Notes: generated by a model not told the origin, from the letters alone. A stretch of DNA of 64,000 nucleotides from HGM04593 sp045660825 (GCA_045660825.1 JAZREN010000065.1:1-64000); one strand, 5' to 3'. Positions 44,465-53,324 are shown, counted from the stretch's first letter. Made by a program: numbers and translations.

Positions 44465-44851
44465 ATGGACAGACTGAAAACCTTTACCGACAACCGAGGA
44501 AGCCTCACGATTGTTGAGGAAGGCATTGACATACCCTTCAGCATACAACGCGTCTATTGGATACACAGTGTTCCACATGGCGAGGAGCGTGGCAAGCACT
44601 CCAACAAGGTGTCTTGGGAATATGTCATTGCCGTCAGCGGCAGCGTGGAGATTACACTTGAGGATATAAACGGCCGCCACACCTACATTCTCGATTCCAA
44701 AGACAAAGGACTTGTCATCCCGCCCGACACATGGGACGAAATAAGGAATTTCTCGCCCGATGCCGTATTGCTCGTGCTGGCGTCACATTCGTATGACGAA
44801 TCGACCTATATACACTCATACGATGAGTTCTTGAAACACATTGGTAAATGA
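44465..44851 (+). CDS. fdtA: Sugar 3,4-ketoisomerase (FdtA/QdtA, WxcM-like cupin)
   Basis: The 128-residue cupin has FTDNRGSLTIVEEGIDIPFS, RVYWIHSVPHGEERGKHS with the catalytic histidines, and LVIPPDTWDEIRNFSPDAV. All are typical of WxcM-like ketoisomerases. These turn dTDP-4-keto-6-deoxyglucose into the 3-keto sugar. It overlaps the next gene by four bases, and the aminotransferase that would use its product is the third gene. The rml genes making the donor are not in the window. Confidence 0.9.
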   Translation: MDRLKTFTDNRGSLTIVEEGIDIPFSIQRVYWIHSVPHGEERGKHSNKVSWEYVIAVSGSVEITLEDINGRHTYILDSKDKGLVIPPDTWDEIRNFSPDAVLLVLASHSYDESTYIHSYDEFLKHIGK

Positions 44852-45813
44852 TGGAGCCCGCTGCATACATAGTAAAGAGATACACCACCGACCAACAGGT
44901 ACTGTGGGACAACTTTGTCGACAGCAGCCGCAACGGCACGTTCCTGCACAAGCGTGGCTACATGGACTATCACTCACATCGTTTCACCGATCACTCGCTC
45001 ATGTTCTACCGCGGCAAAGAACTGGTTGCCATCGTGCCGGCACATATCAAGGAGAACTGTTTCTGCTCACACAACGGACTCACATACGGCGGCATGTTGC
45101 TACCCTGCAACACAGCAACTGCCGACGTCCTTGAACTCTTCAATGCAATGGCCGGATATCTGCAAGAGAATACAGCCGTAACAAGCATCATATACAAACC
45201 TACACCGCACATATATCACAGCTACCCATGTGAAGAAGACCTGTACGCTCTGTTCCGCCACGGCGCAACACTCACCGAGCGCAAGGTATCATCGGCAATC
45301 CCCTTGAACGCTCCGTTGCCCATAGGCGGGCGCCGCAAGCTCACCGCAAAGACAAAAGCGAGCCTGCACATTGTAGAGGATGGTAACCTTGCCACATTCT
45401 GGGAGATATTGCACGAGAGGCTACAGAATAAATATGACACCGCTCCCGTGCACAGCATTGAGGAGATTTCACTGCTCAAAGAGCGATTTCCCGAGAATAT
45501 AAAGCTCTACAGCGTTGCCGACAACGACGGCAATACACTTGGCGGCGTGGTACTTTTCATCACCGGCAATGTGATACACATGCAATACTCGGCAACCACG
45601 GAAGAGGGACGCCGCCTCAGTGCACTCGACTACCTGTATGAGGAGCTGATAAACAACCGCTATGCAGGCAAGGGATATTTCGATTTTGGCATATCGGTCG
45701 AGGATGGTGGCCGATACCTTAACTGCGGACTCATTGCCTACAAGGAACGTCTGGGCGGTCGCGCCGTTGTATACGACACATATGTCATTGACCTTAAAAA
45801 GCCTGCAATATGA
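44848..45813 (+). CDS. FemAB/GNAT-like acyltransferase
   Basis: The 321-residue protein has two GNAT-like halves: GTFLHKRGYMDYHSHRFTDH with FYRGKELVAIVPAHIKE near the start, and the C-terminal YSVADNDGNTLGGVVLFITG with LYEELINNRYAGKGYFDFG. This is the layout of the FemAB-type peptidyl/aminoacyl transferase group. It lies between the ketoisomerase and aminotransferase genes, with four-base overlaps on both sides. I infer that it acylates the 3-amino group made by its neighbours, where other cassettes have a hexapeptide-repeat FdtC. Confidence 0.75.
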   Translation: MMEPAAYIVKRYTTDQQVLWDNFVDSSRNGTFLHKRGYMDYHSHRFTDHSLMFYRGKELVAIVPAHIKENCFCSHNGLTYGGMLLPCNTATADVLELFNAMAGYLQENTAVTSIIYKPTPHIYHSYPCEEDLYALFRHGATLTERKVSSAIPLNAPLPIGGRRKLTAKTKASLHIVEDGNLATFWEILHERLQNKYDTAPVHSIEEISLLKERFPENIKLYSVADNDGNTLGGVVLFITGNVIHMQYSATTEEGRRLSALDYLYEELINNRYAGKGYFDFGISVEDGGRYLNCGLIAYKERLGGRAVVYDTYVIDLKKPAI

Positions 45814-46913
45814 TAAGATACTGCGACCTAAAGACAATCAACGACAGATACGAACCACAGCTTACCGAAGCAGTGACAAGAGCAGCGCAATCGGGGTGGT
45901 ACATTCGTGGCAAGGAGTGCGAACGTTTTGAACAGGCATTTGCCGCCTACTGCGGTTGCAGGCACTGCATTGGAACAGGCAACGGACTCGACGCCCTCAC
46001 CATCATCCTGAAAGCATATTGCGAGATTGGTACAATGCAACCCGGCGACGAGGTCATTGTACCCGCAAACACCTACATCGCCACAATCCTCTCCATAATA
46101 CAAGCTGGCCTGAAACCCATTCTTTGCGAGCCTTGTGCTCACAGTTGCAACATTGACAGCGCCCGCATTGAAGAACTCATAACAGAGCGTACACGCGCTA
46201 TAATGCCGGTGCACCTTTATGGCCTTGTTGCCGACATGGACGAGATAAATTCAATAGCCCGGAAGCACTCGCTAAAGGTCATTGAGGACAGCGCACAAGC
46301 CCATGGAGCAATGTATGGCGGCAAGCGCACCGGCAACCTGGGCGATGCCGCTGCATTCAGTTTCTACCCGGGCAAGAATCTTGGCGCTTTGGGCGATGGA
46401 GGAGCCATCACCACCAATGACACAGAGCTTGCCAACGCTGCAAGAGCCATCGCCAACTACGGCTCACACACAAAGTATGTAAACCTGTACAAGGGCATGA
46501 ACAGCCGCCTCGACGAGATTCAGGCTGCAGCACTCCATGTCAAACTGCAATACCTTGATGCCGACAACGCCAAGCGCAGGGAGATTGCCACCAAGTACAT
46601 CAGCAGCATCAGTAACCCATTGGTCACACTGCCGGCAGCCGACAAGGACGGCAACCATGTATATCACATCTTTGCCATCACCACCCCACACAGGGAACAA
46701 CTGCAACAGCACTTGCTGGAGCACGGCATAGAAACACTCATACACTACCCCATTCCACCACACAAGCAACAGGCATTTTGCGAATATTCACACCTGCAGT
46801 TGCCTATTACAGAACGCATACATGCACAGGAATTGAGCCTCCCATGCCACCCTGCAATGAGCGACAGCGATGTAAAGAATGTCATAGATGCAGTGAACTC
46901 ATTCTCTCTTTGA
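45810..46913 (+). CDS. fdtB: DegT/DnrJ-family sugar aminotransferase (FdtB/QdtB-like)
   Basis: The 367-residue PLP enzyme has CRHCIGTGNGLDALTIILKA, VIVPANTYIATILSI, IEDSAQAHGA, and the cofactor lysine in FSFYPGKNLGALGDGGAI. It ends in the usual PCHPAMSD segment. In the FdtA context it should aminate dTDP-3-keto-6-deoxyhexose with glutamate to give the 3-amino sugar. It is the last gene of the cassette. The sugar is likely for a surface glycan or protein glycosylation, but no glycosyltransferase is adjacent. Confidence 0.92.
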   Translation: MIRYCDLKTINDRYEPQLTEAVTRAAQSGWYIRGKECERFEQAFAAYCGCRHCIGTGNGLDALTIILKAYCEIGTMQPGDEVIVPANTYIATILSIIQAGLKPILCEPCAHSCNIDSARIEELITERTRAIMPVHLYGLVADMDEINSIARKHSLKVIEDSAQAHGAMYGGKRTGNLGDAAAFSFYPGKNLGALGDGGAITTNDTELANAARAIANYGSHTKYVNLYKGMNSRLDEIQAAALHVKLQYLDADNAKRREIATKYISSISNPLVTLPAADKDGNHVYHIFAITTPHREQLQQHLLEHGIETLIHYPIPPHKQQAFCEYSHLQLPITERIHAQELSLPCHPAMSDSDVKNVIDAVNSFSL

Positions 46914-46955
46914 CAGTGACCGCGCAGCCTCTACAATCAAAAACAGCCCAAATTA

Positions 46956-46987
46956 TTTGGCATTTACGCATTTAATGCATATCTTTG
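46956..46987 (+). promoter_or_regulatory. tRNA-Gln promoter
   Basis: TTTG (46956-46959), a 20-base spacer and TATCTTTG (46980-46987) give a full-consensus Bacteroidetes promoter about 32 bases before the tRNA. Confidence 0.8.
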
Positions 46988-47018
46988 CACCGCTCTTCAA
47001 AAGAGAGCACAAGAGGAT

Positions 47019-47089
47019 TGTCCTATGGTGTAATGGTAGCACAACAGGTTTTGGTTCTGTTTGTCTTGGTTCGAATCCAGGTAGGACAA
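47019..47089 (+). tRNA. tRNA-Gln (anticodon UUG)
   Basis: The acceptor arms TGTCCTA (47019-47025) and TAGGACA (47082-47088) pair fully. The anticodon stem ACAGG/TCTGT encloses the loop TTTTGGT with anticodon TTG. The T-arm CTTGG-TTCGAAT-CCAGG is standard. CCA is not encoded, so the CCA-adding enzyme at 2564 is needed. Confidence 0.95.
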
Positions 47090-47132
47090 CAACGAAAAAA
47101 GTCAGCTCGATGAGCTGACTTTTTTCGTTGTT
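47088..47132. terminator. Bidirectional terminator overlapping the tRNA 3' end
   Basis: A perfect 21-bp stem, AACAACGAAAAAAGTCAGCTC against its complement, with loop GAT. It serves the tRNA from the left and the converging lipoprotein gene from the right. Its left arm includes the last bases next to the tRNA acceptor stem. Confidence 0.9.
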
Positions 47133-47143
47133 CTAACGGATAC

Positions 47144-47797
47144 CTATTCCTCATTCAGATAAGACGAGAATCTTTCCTGTTCCTCTTCATCAAGAGTGGC
47201 AATATACTCCTCCATCTCCACCATCAACTCCATAATAGCATCAGTATCTTCTTCAGAGATTGTCATCGCCTTAATGCAAAAATAATCAAATTTAGCCTTT
47301 ACGGGATCGTCTGCAATCTGCTCCGCATCTGTATCAAGTTCCAAAGGCGCATCCAGTTTTTCGTTCATTGCGGCATATGCGGTTTCCATTTTGCCATCCG
47401 CCTCGTCCAACCTTTCCTCCTGTTCATCGGTAAATTCAAAAGTCAGCATAGCATCCAGTTCCAATTTGCTGGTAGTGGCTTCCAACTCATCAATTTCCGC
47501 AGCTAACGCCTCGGCTTTTTCTTTCTCTTCGGGAGTCAAAGCATCCCACTCCACATTATACAACACCTCGCCATATTTTTCAAGATATGCAATCTGGTCA
47601 TCAATATATTTTTCATAGAGCTTTACGAAAACTTCTGCATCTTCGGTGTCAATGACTTTTTCAAGATTTACTGCATAAGCCCCGGTCAGTTCTTTAGCCG
47701 TTTCAAGCACTCCGCAAAAACTCTTTTCAGCTTCGTTCCGGCCACCACAACTTGCCAATACAAAAACAGCCATCAAGGCCACAAATACTTTTTTCAT
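47144..47797 (-). CDS. Acidic lipoprotein, paralogue of the 47935 gene
   Basis: The 217-residue protein begins with MKKVFVALMAVFVLASCGG, a lipoprotein signal with Cys17. The mature part is very rich in Glu and Asp, helical and without recognised motifs (DALTPEEKEKAEALAAEIDE, FTDEQEERLDEADG). Its signal is nearly the same as that of the next gene upstream (MKKFFVALMAVLVLASCGG), and both contain similar TPEE/EQEER segments. The pair therefore arose by duplication. Function unknown. Confidence 0.82.
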   Translation of the reverse strand: MKKVFVALMAVFVLASCGGRNEAEKSFCGVLETAKELTGAYAVNLEKVIDTEDAEVFVKLYEKYIDDQIAYLEKYGEVLYNVEWDALTPEEKEKAEALAAEIDELEATTSKLELDAMLTFEFTDEQEERLDEADGKMETAYAAMNEKLDAPLELDTDAEQIADDPVKAKFDYFCIKAMTISEEDTDAIMELMVEMEEYIATLDEEEQERFSSYLNEE

Positions 47798-47887
47798 AAC
47801 AACTGTTTTTTATCTTTTCAACAATTACTTATAATGCACAAACTTAATGAATATTCCAACGTATTCAAACTTTTAAACAGAAAAAAA

Positions 47888-47911
47888 GACAGCCAACGCA
47901 AGTTGGCTGTC
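47888..47911 (-). terminator. Terminator of the 47935 lipoprotein gene
   Basis: GACAGCCAAC pairs with GTTGGCTGTC around a GCAA tetraloop; seven A on the left give the U-tract on the minus strand. Confidence 0.88.
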
Positions 47912-47934
47912 TATAGAATATCGTCAGGATTTCA

Positions 47935-48384
47935 TTAAAGCTCTGCCTCAAGAATCTCCATAAATCTTTCCTCCTGCTCAGGGGTAAGATTCTCCATCAA
48001 ATCAGCCTTTCCCATCATTGCAACAGAGTAGTTGATTGCGGCCTCCTCCATTGCTTTCATCTCCTCGGGATACAACTCGTTCATCTGCTCTTCGGACAAT
48101 GTATCGACAGCAAGCATAACTTCACCGTAATTTGCCTGAAGTCTCTTCATCTCAGAATACAATTCTGCTGTTGCATCGATAAGTTCATCGGCTGTAGCAG
48201 CGTTCTCAAGATTTGCAGCAGCGTCATTCATTGCCTTCACTGTCATCATGATAACATCTGCAGGAGCCACTGCTGAATGTTCTGTTGTATTCTGGTTTTC
48301 TACGCCATTTGCAGTCTCTTTCTTATCTCCACCACAACTTGCCAACACTAAAACGGCCATTAAAGCCACAAAAAACTTTTTCAT
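47935..48384 (-). CDS. Small acidic lipoprotein, paralogue of the 47144 gene
   Basis: The 149-residue protein has the lipoprotein signal MKKFFVALMAVLVLASCGG (Cys17), then a short disordered Asn/Thr/Glu stretch and a helical acidic domain (DVIMMTVKAMNDAAANLENA, LTPEEQERFMEILEAEL). It shares signal and C-terminal character with the 217-residue neighbour. It ends in its own terminator, so the two are transcribed separately or with partial read-through. Function unknown. Confidence 0.82.
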   Translation of the reverse strand: MKKFFVALMAVLVLASCGGDKKETANGVENQNTTEHSAVAPADVIMMTVKAMNDAAANLENAATADELIDATAELYSEMKRLQANYGEVMLAVDTLSEEQMNELYPEEMKAMEEAAINYSVAMMGKADLMENLTPEQEERFMEILEAEL

Positions 48385-48425
48385 AATATTAAAAATTAAT
48401 TATTTCAACGCCCCAAAGGTATCAA

Positions 48426-48905
48426 TTACATTGGATAATTCAAATTTTCTTCTGTAATATTTTCAAGAATCTCACAAAGATACTTGTTTGCTTCCCAACG
48501 AGCCTCGGGCAAGTTCATCAAAAGATAGTTGCCGCAGTCGCGTGCCGTTGCACCAGGCACCTCGCCCTCATATGCCGCAACAAAAGTAAAGGTCTCCTTT
48601 ACCAAAGGCAATATATCGGCCGATGTCAAATCGCCCTTCACAATGAGATAGTTACCTGTGAGGCAGCCCATAGGCCCCCAATAAATTATCCTGTCGGCCC
48701 ACACTGGGTGGTTGCGAAGGAACGTAGCTGCCAGGTGTTCAATAGTGTGTATTGCACTTGGACTGAGCACCGGTTCGCGGTTAGGCTCTTTCATACGTAC
48801 GTCAAAGGTTGTCACCACCTCGCCGCCGACAACATCTTGGCGCGACACATATATTCCACGCTCCAGGCGAATATGGTCTATTGTAAAACTTGGAATCTTT
48901 TCCAT
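48426..48905 (-). CDS. luxS: S-ribosylhomocysteine lyase LuxS
   Basis: The 159-residue protein has the zinc site H-T-I-E-H in SAIHTIEHLAATFLRN and the GPMGCLTGNYL segment with the catalytic Cys, both LuxS hallmarks. It splits S-ribosylhomocysteine into homocysteine and the autoinducer-2 precursor. It follows mtnN with a 12-base gap, so the two consecutive steps of S-adenosylhomocysteine recycling are one operon. Confidence 0.97.
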   Translation of the reverse strand: MEKIPSFTIDHIRLERGIYVSRQDVVGGEVVTTFDVRMKEPNREPVLSPSAIHTIEHLAATFLRNHPVWADRIIYWGPMGCLTGNYLIVKGDLTSADILPLVKETFTFVAAYEGEVPGATARDCGNYLLMNLPEARWEANKYLCEILENITEENLNYPM

Positions 48906-48917
48906 AACTGCATTCTG

Positions 48918-49613
48918 TTAAAGTTTCATCAGGAAGCGACGTGTCACACCGAATGAGCGGTCGGCCATCTCGCCCCAGAAATTCTCATACTGTTCAATAT
49001 GCTTGTCAACACCGGGAGTATCGCTTATTATGCGGAAACTAACGAACGGCACACCATATATGTGGCATGTCTGCGCAATGGCTGCCGACTCCATGTCAAC
49101 AGCCAAGCCGGCAGGAAAGTTGCCCTTGATTTTGTCAAGTTCATCACGGTTGGTAATGAACTGGTCACCTGTACATATAAGGCCTGCATGTATGCGGGTG
49201 TTGTTTTCGGCATCACCGTTGAGCGACTCTGCCGCACGGCACATAGCCTCATCGGCAGCAAACACTGCCGGCATACCCTGCACCTGGCCATATTCACAAC
49301 CCATACCGCACCATACATCGTGATACACAATGGACGAACTCACCACCACGTCCATCACCCCAAGACTGCAATCAATGCCACCGGCAACACCGGTGCTCAC
49401 CATTGCATCGGGTGCAAACGAACGGATAAGCTCAGCAGCGCCAAGCGCCGCATTCACCTTACCTATTCCACACTGGCGCAGGATTATCTCATTTGCGCCT
49501 ACACGTCCCACAAGATACTTTATACCACTCTTTTCACATTCGGTAACCCCGTCAAGCATAGCTGCAAGCTGCTCGAACTCAGAAGTCATCGCCGTCAAGA
49601 CACCTATTTTCAT
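48918..49613 (-). CDS. mtnN: 5'-methylthioadenosine/S-adenosylhomocysteine nucleosidase
   Basis: The 231-residue protein begins KIGVLTAMTSEFEQLAAML and has VGRVGANEIILRQCGIGKVN, STGVAGGIDCSLGVMDVVVS, VDMESAAIAQTCH with the purine-binding Met-Glu, and FRIISDTPG. These are the marks of Pfs/MtnN. It cuts adenine from S-adenosylhomocysteine and methylthioadenosine. luxS lies 12 bases downstream and uses its product. Confidence 0.97.
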   Translation of the reverse strand: MKIGVLTAMTSEFEQLAAMLDGVTECEKSGIKYLVGRVGANEIILRQCGIGKVNAALGAAELIRSFAPDAMVSTGVAGGIDCSLGVMDVVVSSSIVYHDVWCGMGCEYGQVQGMPAVFAADEAMCRAAESLNGDAENNTRIHAGLICTGDQFITNRDELDKIKGNFPAGLAVDMESAAIAQTCHIYGVPFVSFRIISDTPGVDKHIEQYENFWGEMADRSFGVTRRFLMKL

Positions 49614-49654
49614 TGTATAATAAATGTTTTATCTACATTTAAGTTTAAACCTTT

Positions 49655-49742
49655 AACCGCACTTCGTGCGCTTGAACCCGCTCCTGCTCGGCATAGTAAA
49701 AACAAGTTTTCCCTCTGCTCTCGCTTACTCGCGGCTTTCACT
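49655..49742. repeat. Intergenic sequence resembling a dispersed Bacteroidales repeat
   Basis: The stretch between mtnN and the next gene carries GCACTTCGTGC, GCTCCTGCTCGGCATAG and GCTCTCGCTTACTCGCGGC. It has a distinct composition from the surroundings. I recall such sequence as a common dispersed intergenic repeat in Bacteroidales, but cannot verify it here; only one copy is in this window. Confidence 0.4.
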
Positions 49743-49763
49743 TTTCACCTTTCAGTTTTAATA

Positions 49764-50915
49764 TCATGCCATAATCAATGTAACAACCACATATATCCAA
49801 TGCGCCGCAATACCTGCGACCAAGCCTCCGATTGTGTGAGAAAGAATATCCTTTGAGGTAAGACGGCGATAACCGAGAGCATCGAGCATCGCTGTGTGCG
49901 TACTCAAGAAACCGCTCCAACACATACCAATGGCAGTAAACACAGCAATGGCATTACCGTCAATCCACCCCTCGGCCGCAAAGTTCGGAACAAGACCCAA
50001 AGCTGCACCAACAGCACCGATAGCAGTAATGGGGAAAGCTATGAGGTGAGGATCGGTAAAGCCGAACAGCCACTCGAACAGGAAACTTAATTTCGCACCA
50101 ATCCACGGCAACAGTTCCACACCCTGATATGCAGCACCTGTAAACTCACCTGTCGTTTTGTCGGGACCGAATGTGAATATCATCACAATGGTAGATATTA
50201 CCAGTACACCAGGAATAATCATCAAACCTACATCCACACCTGTGCGTCCGCCATCGAGCAATGCATCAAGGGCACGCAGGAAAACCGGTTTTCTGCTATG
50301 CACCTCCTTGCTTTCCTCAACATCATCCAATTCTGCCGCATTCTCTTCCTTGAAGCGGGGATAAGCCTTTACCACGAAGTGCTGCATAAGCCTTGTAGAG
50401 ACTATACAGCCAATCATAGCACCTATGAATCCTACAAAAGACTCCATAAAATAGCCCTGGCCTATCATGAACACAATAACCAAGAGCCCCATGCCGAAAG
50501 ATGTGCCGAAGTTATTGAGCGAAATAAACTGATATTTCTTGAAGTATGACGCAAACTTCTTATCCTTTGCAAGAGAGATAATCGCAGGATTGTCCGAGAG
50601 GAATGTAAGCACAGCACCCAATGAAGCTACACCAGGAAGATTAAAGAGAGGCTTCATCAGCGGACGGAGCATCTTCTCAAGGAGATTTACGACACCGAAC
50701 TCTACAAAGATTTTACCAATGGCACCGGTCAACACACATATTGCCATAAGATAGAACACCGTGTTGAGCAACAGGTCGTGAGCCGTATTCATAATGGTGT
50801 TCAACATGTTTGCCGTACCCATCTTTGAGCCCAGATAACCGAATAGTGCAACAAAGACCACAAGACAGATTACGCCGGCCGGTATCCAGAAGAATAGTTT
50901 TTTAAGTGTTTTCAT
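49764..50915 (-). CDS. Nucleoside-recognition (Gate) domain membrane protein
   Basis: The ATG at 50915 gives 383 residues; an upstream TTG adds five residues and is less likely. About ten hydrophobic segments are visible. VLTFLSDNPAIISLAKDKKF and FAYFKKYQF-like parts, together with FISLNNFGTSFGMGLLVIV and PWIGAKLSFLFEWLFGFTDP, fit the Gate/nucleoside-recognition transporters related to CD0519-type proteins. The substrate is unknown. A TATTTTTG -7 box lies at 50954-50947 on the minus strand. Confidence 0.78.
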   Translation of the reverse strand: MKTLKKLFFWIPAGVICLVVFVALFGYLGSKMGTANMLNTIMNTAHDLLLNTVFYLMAICVLTGAIGKIFVEFGVVNLLEKMLRPLMKPLFNLPGVASLGAVLTFLSDNPAIISLAKDKKFASYFKKYQFISLNNFGTSFGMGLLVIVFMIGQGYFMESFVGFIGAMIGCIVSTRLMQHFVVKAYPRFKEENAAELDDVEESKEVHSRKPVFLRALDALLDGGRTGVDVGLMIIPGVLVISTIVMIFTFGPDKTTGEFTGAAYQGVELLPWIGAKLSFLFEWLFGFTDPHLIAFPITAIGAVGAALGLVPNFAAEGWIDGNAIAVFTAIGMCWSGFLSTHTAMLDALGYRRLTSKDILSHTIGGLVAGIAAHWIYVVVTLIMA

Positions 50916-51100
50916 AGATTTATAAATCAATGCATATTATATGATGCAAAAATAAACAAAAAATAACGCAGATTTGCAGATGGAAACAAAAAATGATTGT
51001 TTATTTGCGTATTGATTATATTTGCCGTATCATTGCAAAAGAAAAGGTTACAACAATAGACCGACCTTTAAAAAAGATTGTAAACAAAAAAATCAAATAT

Positions 51101-52249
51101 ATGATACCAGCAGAATTTGACGAAATCCGTCCTTACAACCCCGAAGAACTTCCACAAATCTATGAAGAGCTCATTGCCGACCCCGAATTCCAGGCTGTGA
51201 TGGGTTATGTATTCAAGGATATCCCATTTGAACACGTGGCAGCCAAGATACGCGGTTGCAAGACCAACCTCGATTTCCAGGTGAACATGGTACTCCCATT
51301 CCTGCAGCAGGTGCTGGCAAAACTATCCACAGGCCTTACAATGAGCATCGAAAACAAGGAGAACCTTGCAAAGTCACTTTGCATATCAAACCACCGCGAC
51401 ATCATCATGGACTCGGCATTCCTGTGTATGGTGCTTGTACAGAATACCGGCAACACCGTTGAGATTGCCATCGGCGACAACCTGCTCATCCGTCCATGGA
51501 TTAAGAAACTCGTTCGCGTGAACCGCAGCTTCATCGTGCAGCGCTCGGCAAGCATACGCGAGATGCTCGCATCATCAAAGCGCCTCTCATCATACATGCA
51601 CCACGCCATCACCGAGCGCCAGCAGCCCATCTGGATTGCACAGCGCGAAGGACGTGCCAAGGACAGCAATGACCGCACACAGGAGGGCCTCATCAAGATG
51701 ATGTCAATGTACAGCAGCGACGACATAATCGACGCATTGAAGGTGCTTAACATTGCACCAACCACAATATCATATGAGTTTGACCCCTGCGACTACCTCA
51801 AGGCTAAGGAGTTCCAGCAGAAACGTGACAACCCAGAGTGGAAGAAAGCACCACAGGACGACCTCATCAACATGAAGGCCGGAATGTTCGGTTACAAGGG
51901 CGGCATCCACTATCATGTAGCCGACTGCATCAACGACGAGATTGATGCCATTGACCGCTCACTTGGCAAGAACGAGAAGACCGCAGCCGTGGCACGCATC
52001 ATCGACAAGCACATACACAAGAACTACAAGTTCTGGCCAATCAACTACTACTTCTATGAGCTGCTCACCGGCGATACACGCTTTGCCGACAAATATACCG
52101 CCGAGGACAAGGCGAAACTCGACATGTACCTGCAAGGACAGATTCAGAAGGTCGACCTCCCCGAGCGCGACGACGAGTTCTGCCGCACAAAGATTCTCGA
52201 GATGTATGCCAACCCGGTAATCAACTACATAAAGGCAACAGAGGAGTAA
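51101..52249 (+). CDS. 1-acyl-sn-glycerol-3-phosphate acyltransferase family protein
   Basis: The ATG at 51101 (MIPAEFDEIRPYNPEELPQI) gives 382 residues and follows an AT-rich leader with TATATTTG at 51017-51024. SNHRDIIMDSAFLCM is the H-x-x-D-like acyltransferase motif I. IAQREGRAKDSNDRTQEG is the E-G-R motif III. The N-terminal and C-terminal extensions are typical of a Bacteroidetes subgroup. It probably acylates lysophospholipid or another glycerol lipid at the inner membrane. It is a single-gene unit ending in a hairpin shared with converging dusB. Confidence 0.88.
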   Translation: MIPAEFDEIRPYNPEELPQIYEELIADPEFQAVMGYVFKDIPFEHVAAKIRGCKTNLDFQVNMVLPFLQQVLAKLSTGLTMSIENKENLAKSLCISNHRDIIMDSAFLCMVLVQNTGNTVEIAIGDNLLIRPWIKKLVRVNRSFIVQRSASIREMLASSKRLSSYMHHAITERQQPIWIAQREGRAKDSNDRTQEGLIKMMSMYSSDDIIDALKVLNIAPTTISYEFDPCDYLKAKEFQQKRDNPEWKKAPQDDLINMKAGMFGYKGGIHYHVADCINDEIDAIDRSLGKNEKTAAVARIIDKHIHKNYKFWPINYYFYELLTGDTRFADKYTAEDKAKLDMYLQGQIQKVDLPERDDEFCRTKILEMYANPVINYIKATEE

Positions 52250-52270
52250 ATGAACTACGATTATAAAAAA

Positions 52271-52304
52271 TTGAAGGCAAATTCCGATTCGGGATTTGCC
52301 TTCA
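52271..52304. terminator. Bidirectional terminator between the acyltransferase and dusB
   Basis: TTGAAGGCAAAT pairs with ATTTGCCTTCAA around a loop containing CCGATTCGG. A-runs on the left favour termination of dusB. Confidence 0.85.
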
Positions 52305-52322
52305 AACGTTTACATATCTTTT

Positions 52323-53303
52323 TCAACCGTATATCTCAACAATCCTATCGAGGATTGACATGAGTTCGTCCATCTTTTCGCAGCGGAGCATCTCAATACG
52401 CAGGGGGCGGAAATCGTTGAGCCCTTTGAGCAACGGTGTCGCAGCAAGGTGACGGCGCACGTGCAATATTCCGGGGCGCTCGCCAAGCCACTCCACACTG
52501 TCCTTCACCTGCTCACGCAGAATATCCATACACTCGGTAAATGTAAAAGGAACAGCCGGCTCGCCATGCTCCAGATAGTGCTTCACATCGCGGAAAATCC
52601 ATGGCTGGCCAAAGCTGGCACGACCAATCATTACAGCATCCACGCCATACTTGTCAAAGCACTCCTTTGCACGCTCGGGAGTCTTCACGTCACCGTTGCC
52701 GATGATTGGAATGTGCATTCGCGGGTTCTCCTTGATTTTGCCAATGAGTGTCCAGTCGGCATCGCCGGTGTACATCTGTGCGCGTGTACGGCCATGCACT
52801 GTCAGTGCTGCAATACCGCAGTCCTGCAGCTGCTCGGCAAGGTCAACGATGCACTTGCTGTTGTCGTCCCAACCAAGGCGGGTCTTCACCGTAACAGGGA
52901 TATTCACGGCATCCACCACAGCCTTTGTAATCTCAAGCAGCTTTGGAATGTTCTGCAACATACCCGCACCACACCCCTTGCGTGCCACCTTCTTCACCGG
53001 GCAACCGAAGTTGATGTCAAGTATATCGGGTTTCGCAAGCTCCACACGCTTGGCAGCCTCGACCATTGGCTCCACCTCGTTGCCATATATCTGTATTGCC
53101 ACCGGGCGCTCCTTGTCATAGACCTGCAACTTACGCACGGTGCTGTTGACATCGCGTATGAGTGCATCGCTCGAAACAAACTCGGTATATACCATGTCTA
53201 CACCGAAGCGCTTGCACAGCAAGCGGAACGCCGCATCGGTCACGTCCTCCATGGGAGCAAGAAAGATGGGATATTTTCCGAATTCTATATTGGCAATCTT
53301 CAT
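52323..53303 (-). CDS. dusB: tRNA-dihydrouridine synthase
   Basis: The 326-residue TIM-barrel flavoprotein has PIFLAPMEDVTDAAFRLLCK, DINFGCPVKKVARKGCGAGM with the catalytic Cys, TVKTRLGW, LTVHGRTRAQMY and VMIGRASFGQPWIF. These are Dus motifs, closest by eye to DusB. It reduces uridines in tRNA D-loops using FMN. It is transcribed from the minus side of a symmetric promoter at 53325-53370. Confidence 0.96.
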   Translation of the reverse strand: MKIANIEFGKYPIFLAPMEDVTDAAFRLLCKRFGVDMVYTEFVSSDALIRDVNSTVRKLQVYDKERPVAIQIYGNEVEPMVEAAKRVELAKPDILDINFGCPVKKVARKGCGAGMLQNIPKLLEITKAVVDAVNIPVTVKTRLGWDDNSKCIVDLAEQLQDCGIAALTVHGRTRAQMYTGDADWTLIGKIKENPRMHIPIIGNGDVKTPERAKECFDKYGVDAVMIGRASFGQPWIFRDVKHYLEHGEPAVPFTFTECMDILREQVKDSVEWLGERPGILHVRRHLAATPLLKGLNDFRPLRIEMLRCEKMDELMSILDRIVEIYG

Positions 53304-53324
53304 TGTCTAATAATCAGCTATGAG

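Noticed and set aside
44465..46913. Part of a full O-antigen or capsule cluster
   Set aside because: No rml genes, glycosyltransferases, flippase or polymerase adjoin the three genes; a tRNA and lipoproteins follow.
48999..49856. 285-residue frame antisense to mtnN running into the intergenic block
   Set aside because: It overlaps a secure gene, has unlikely composition (many His, Cys and Thr) and no start signals. The length is a chance result of codon use.
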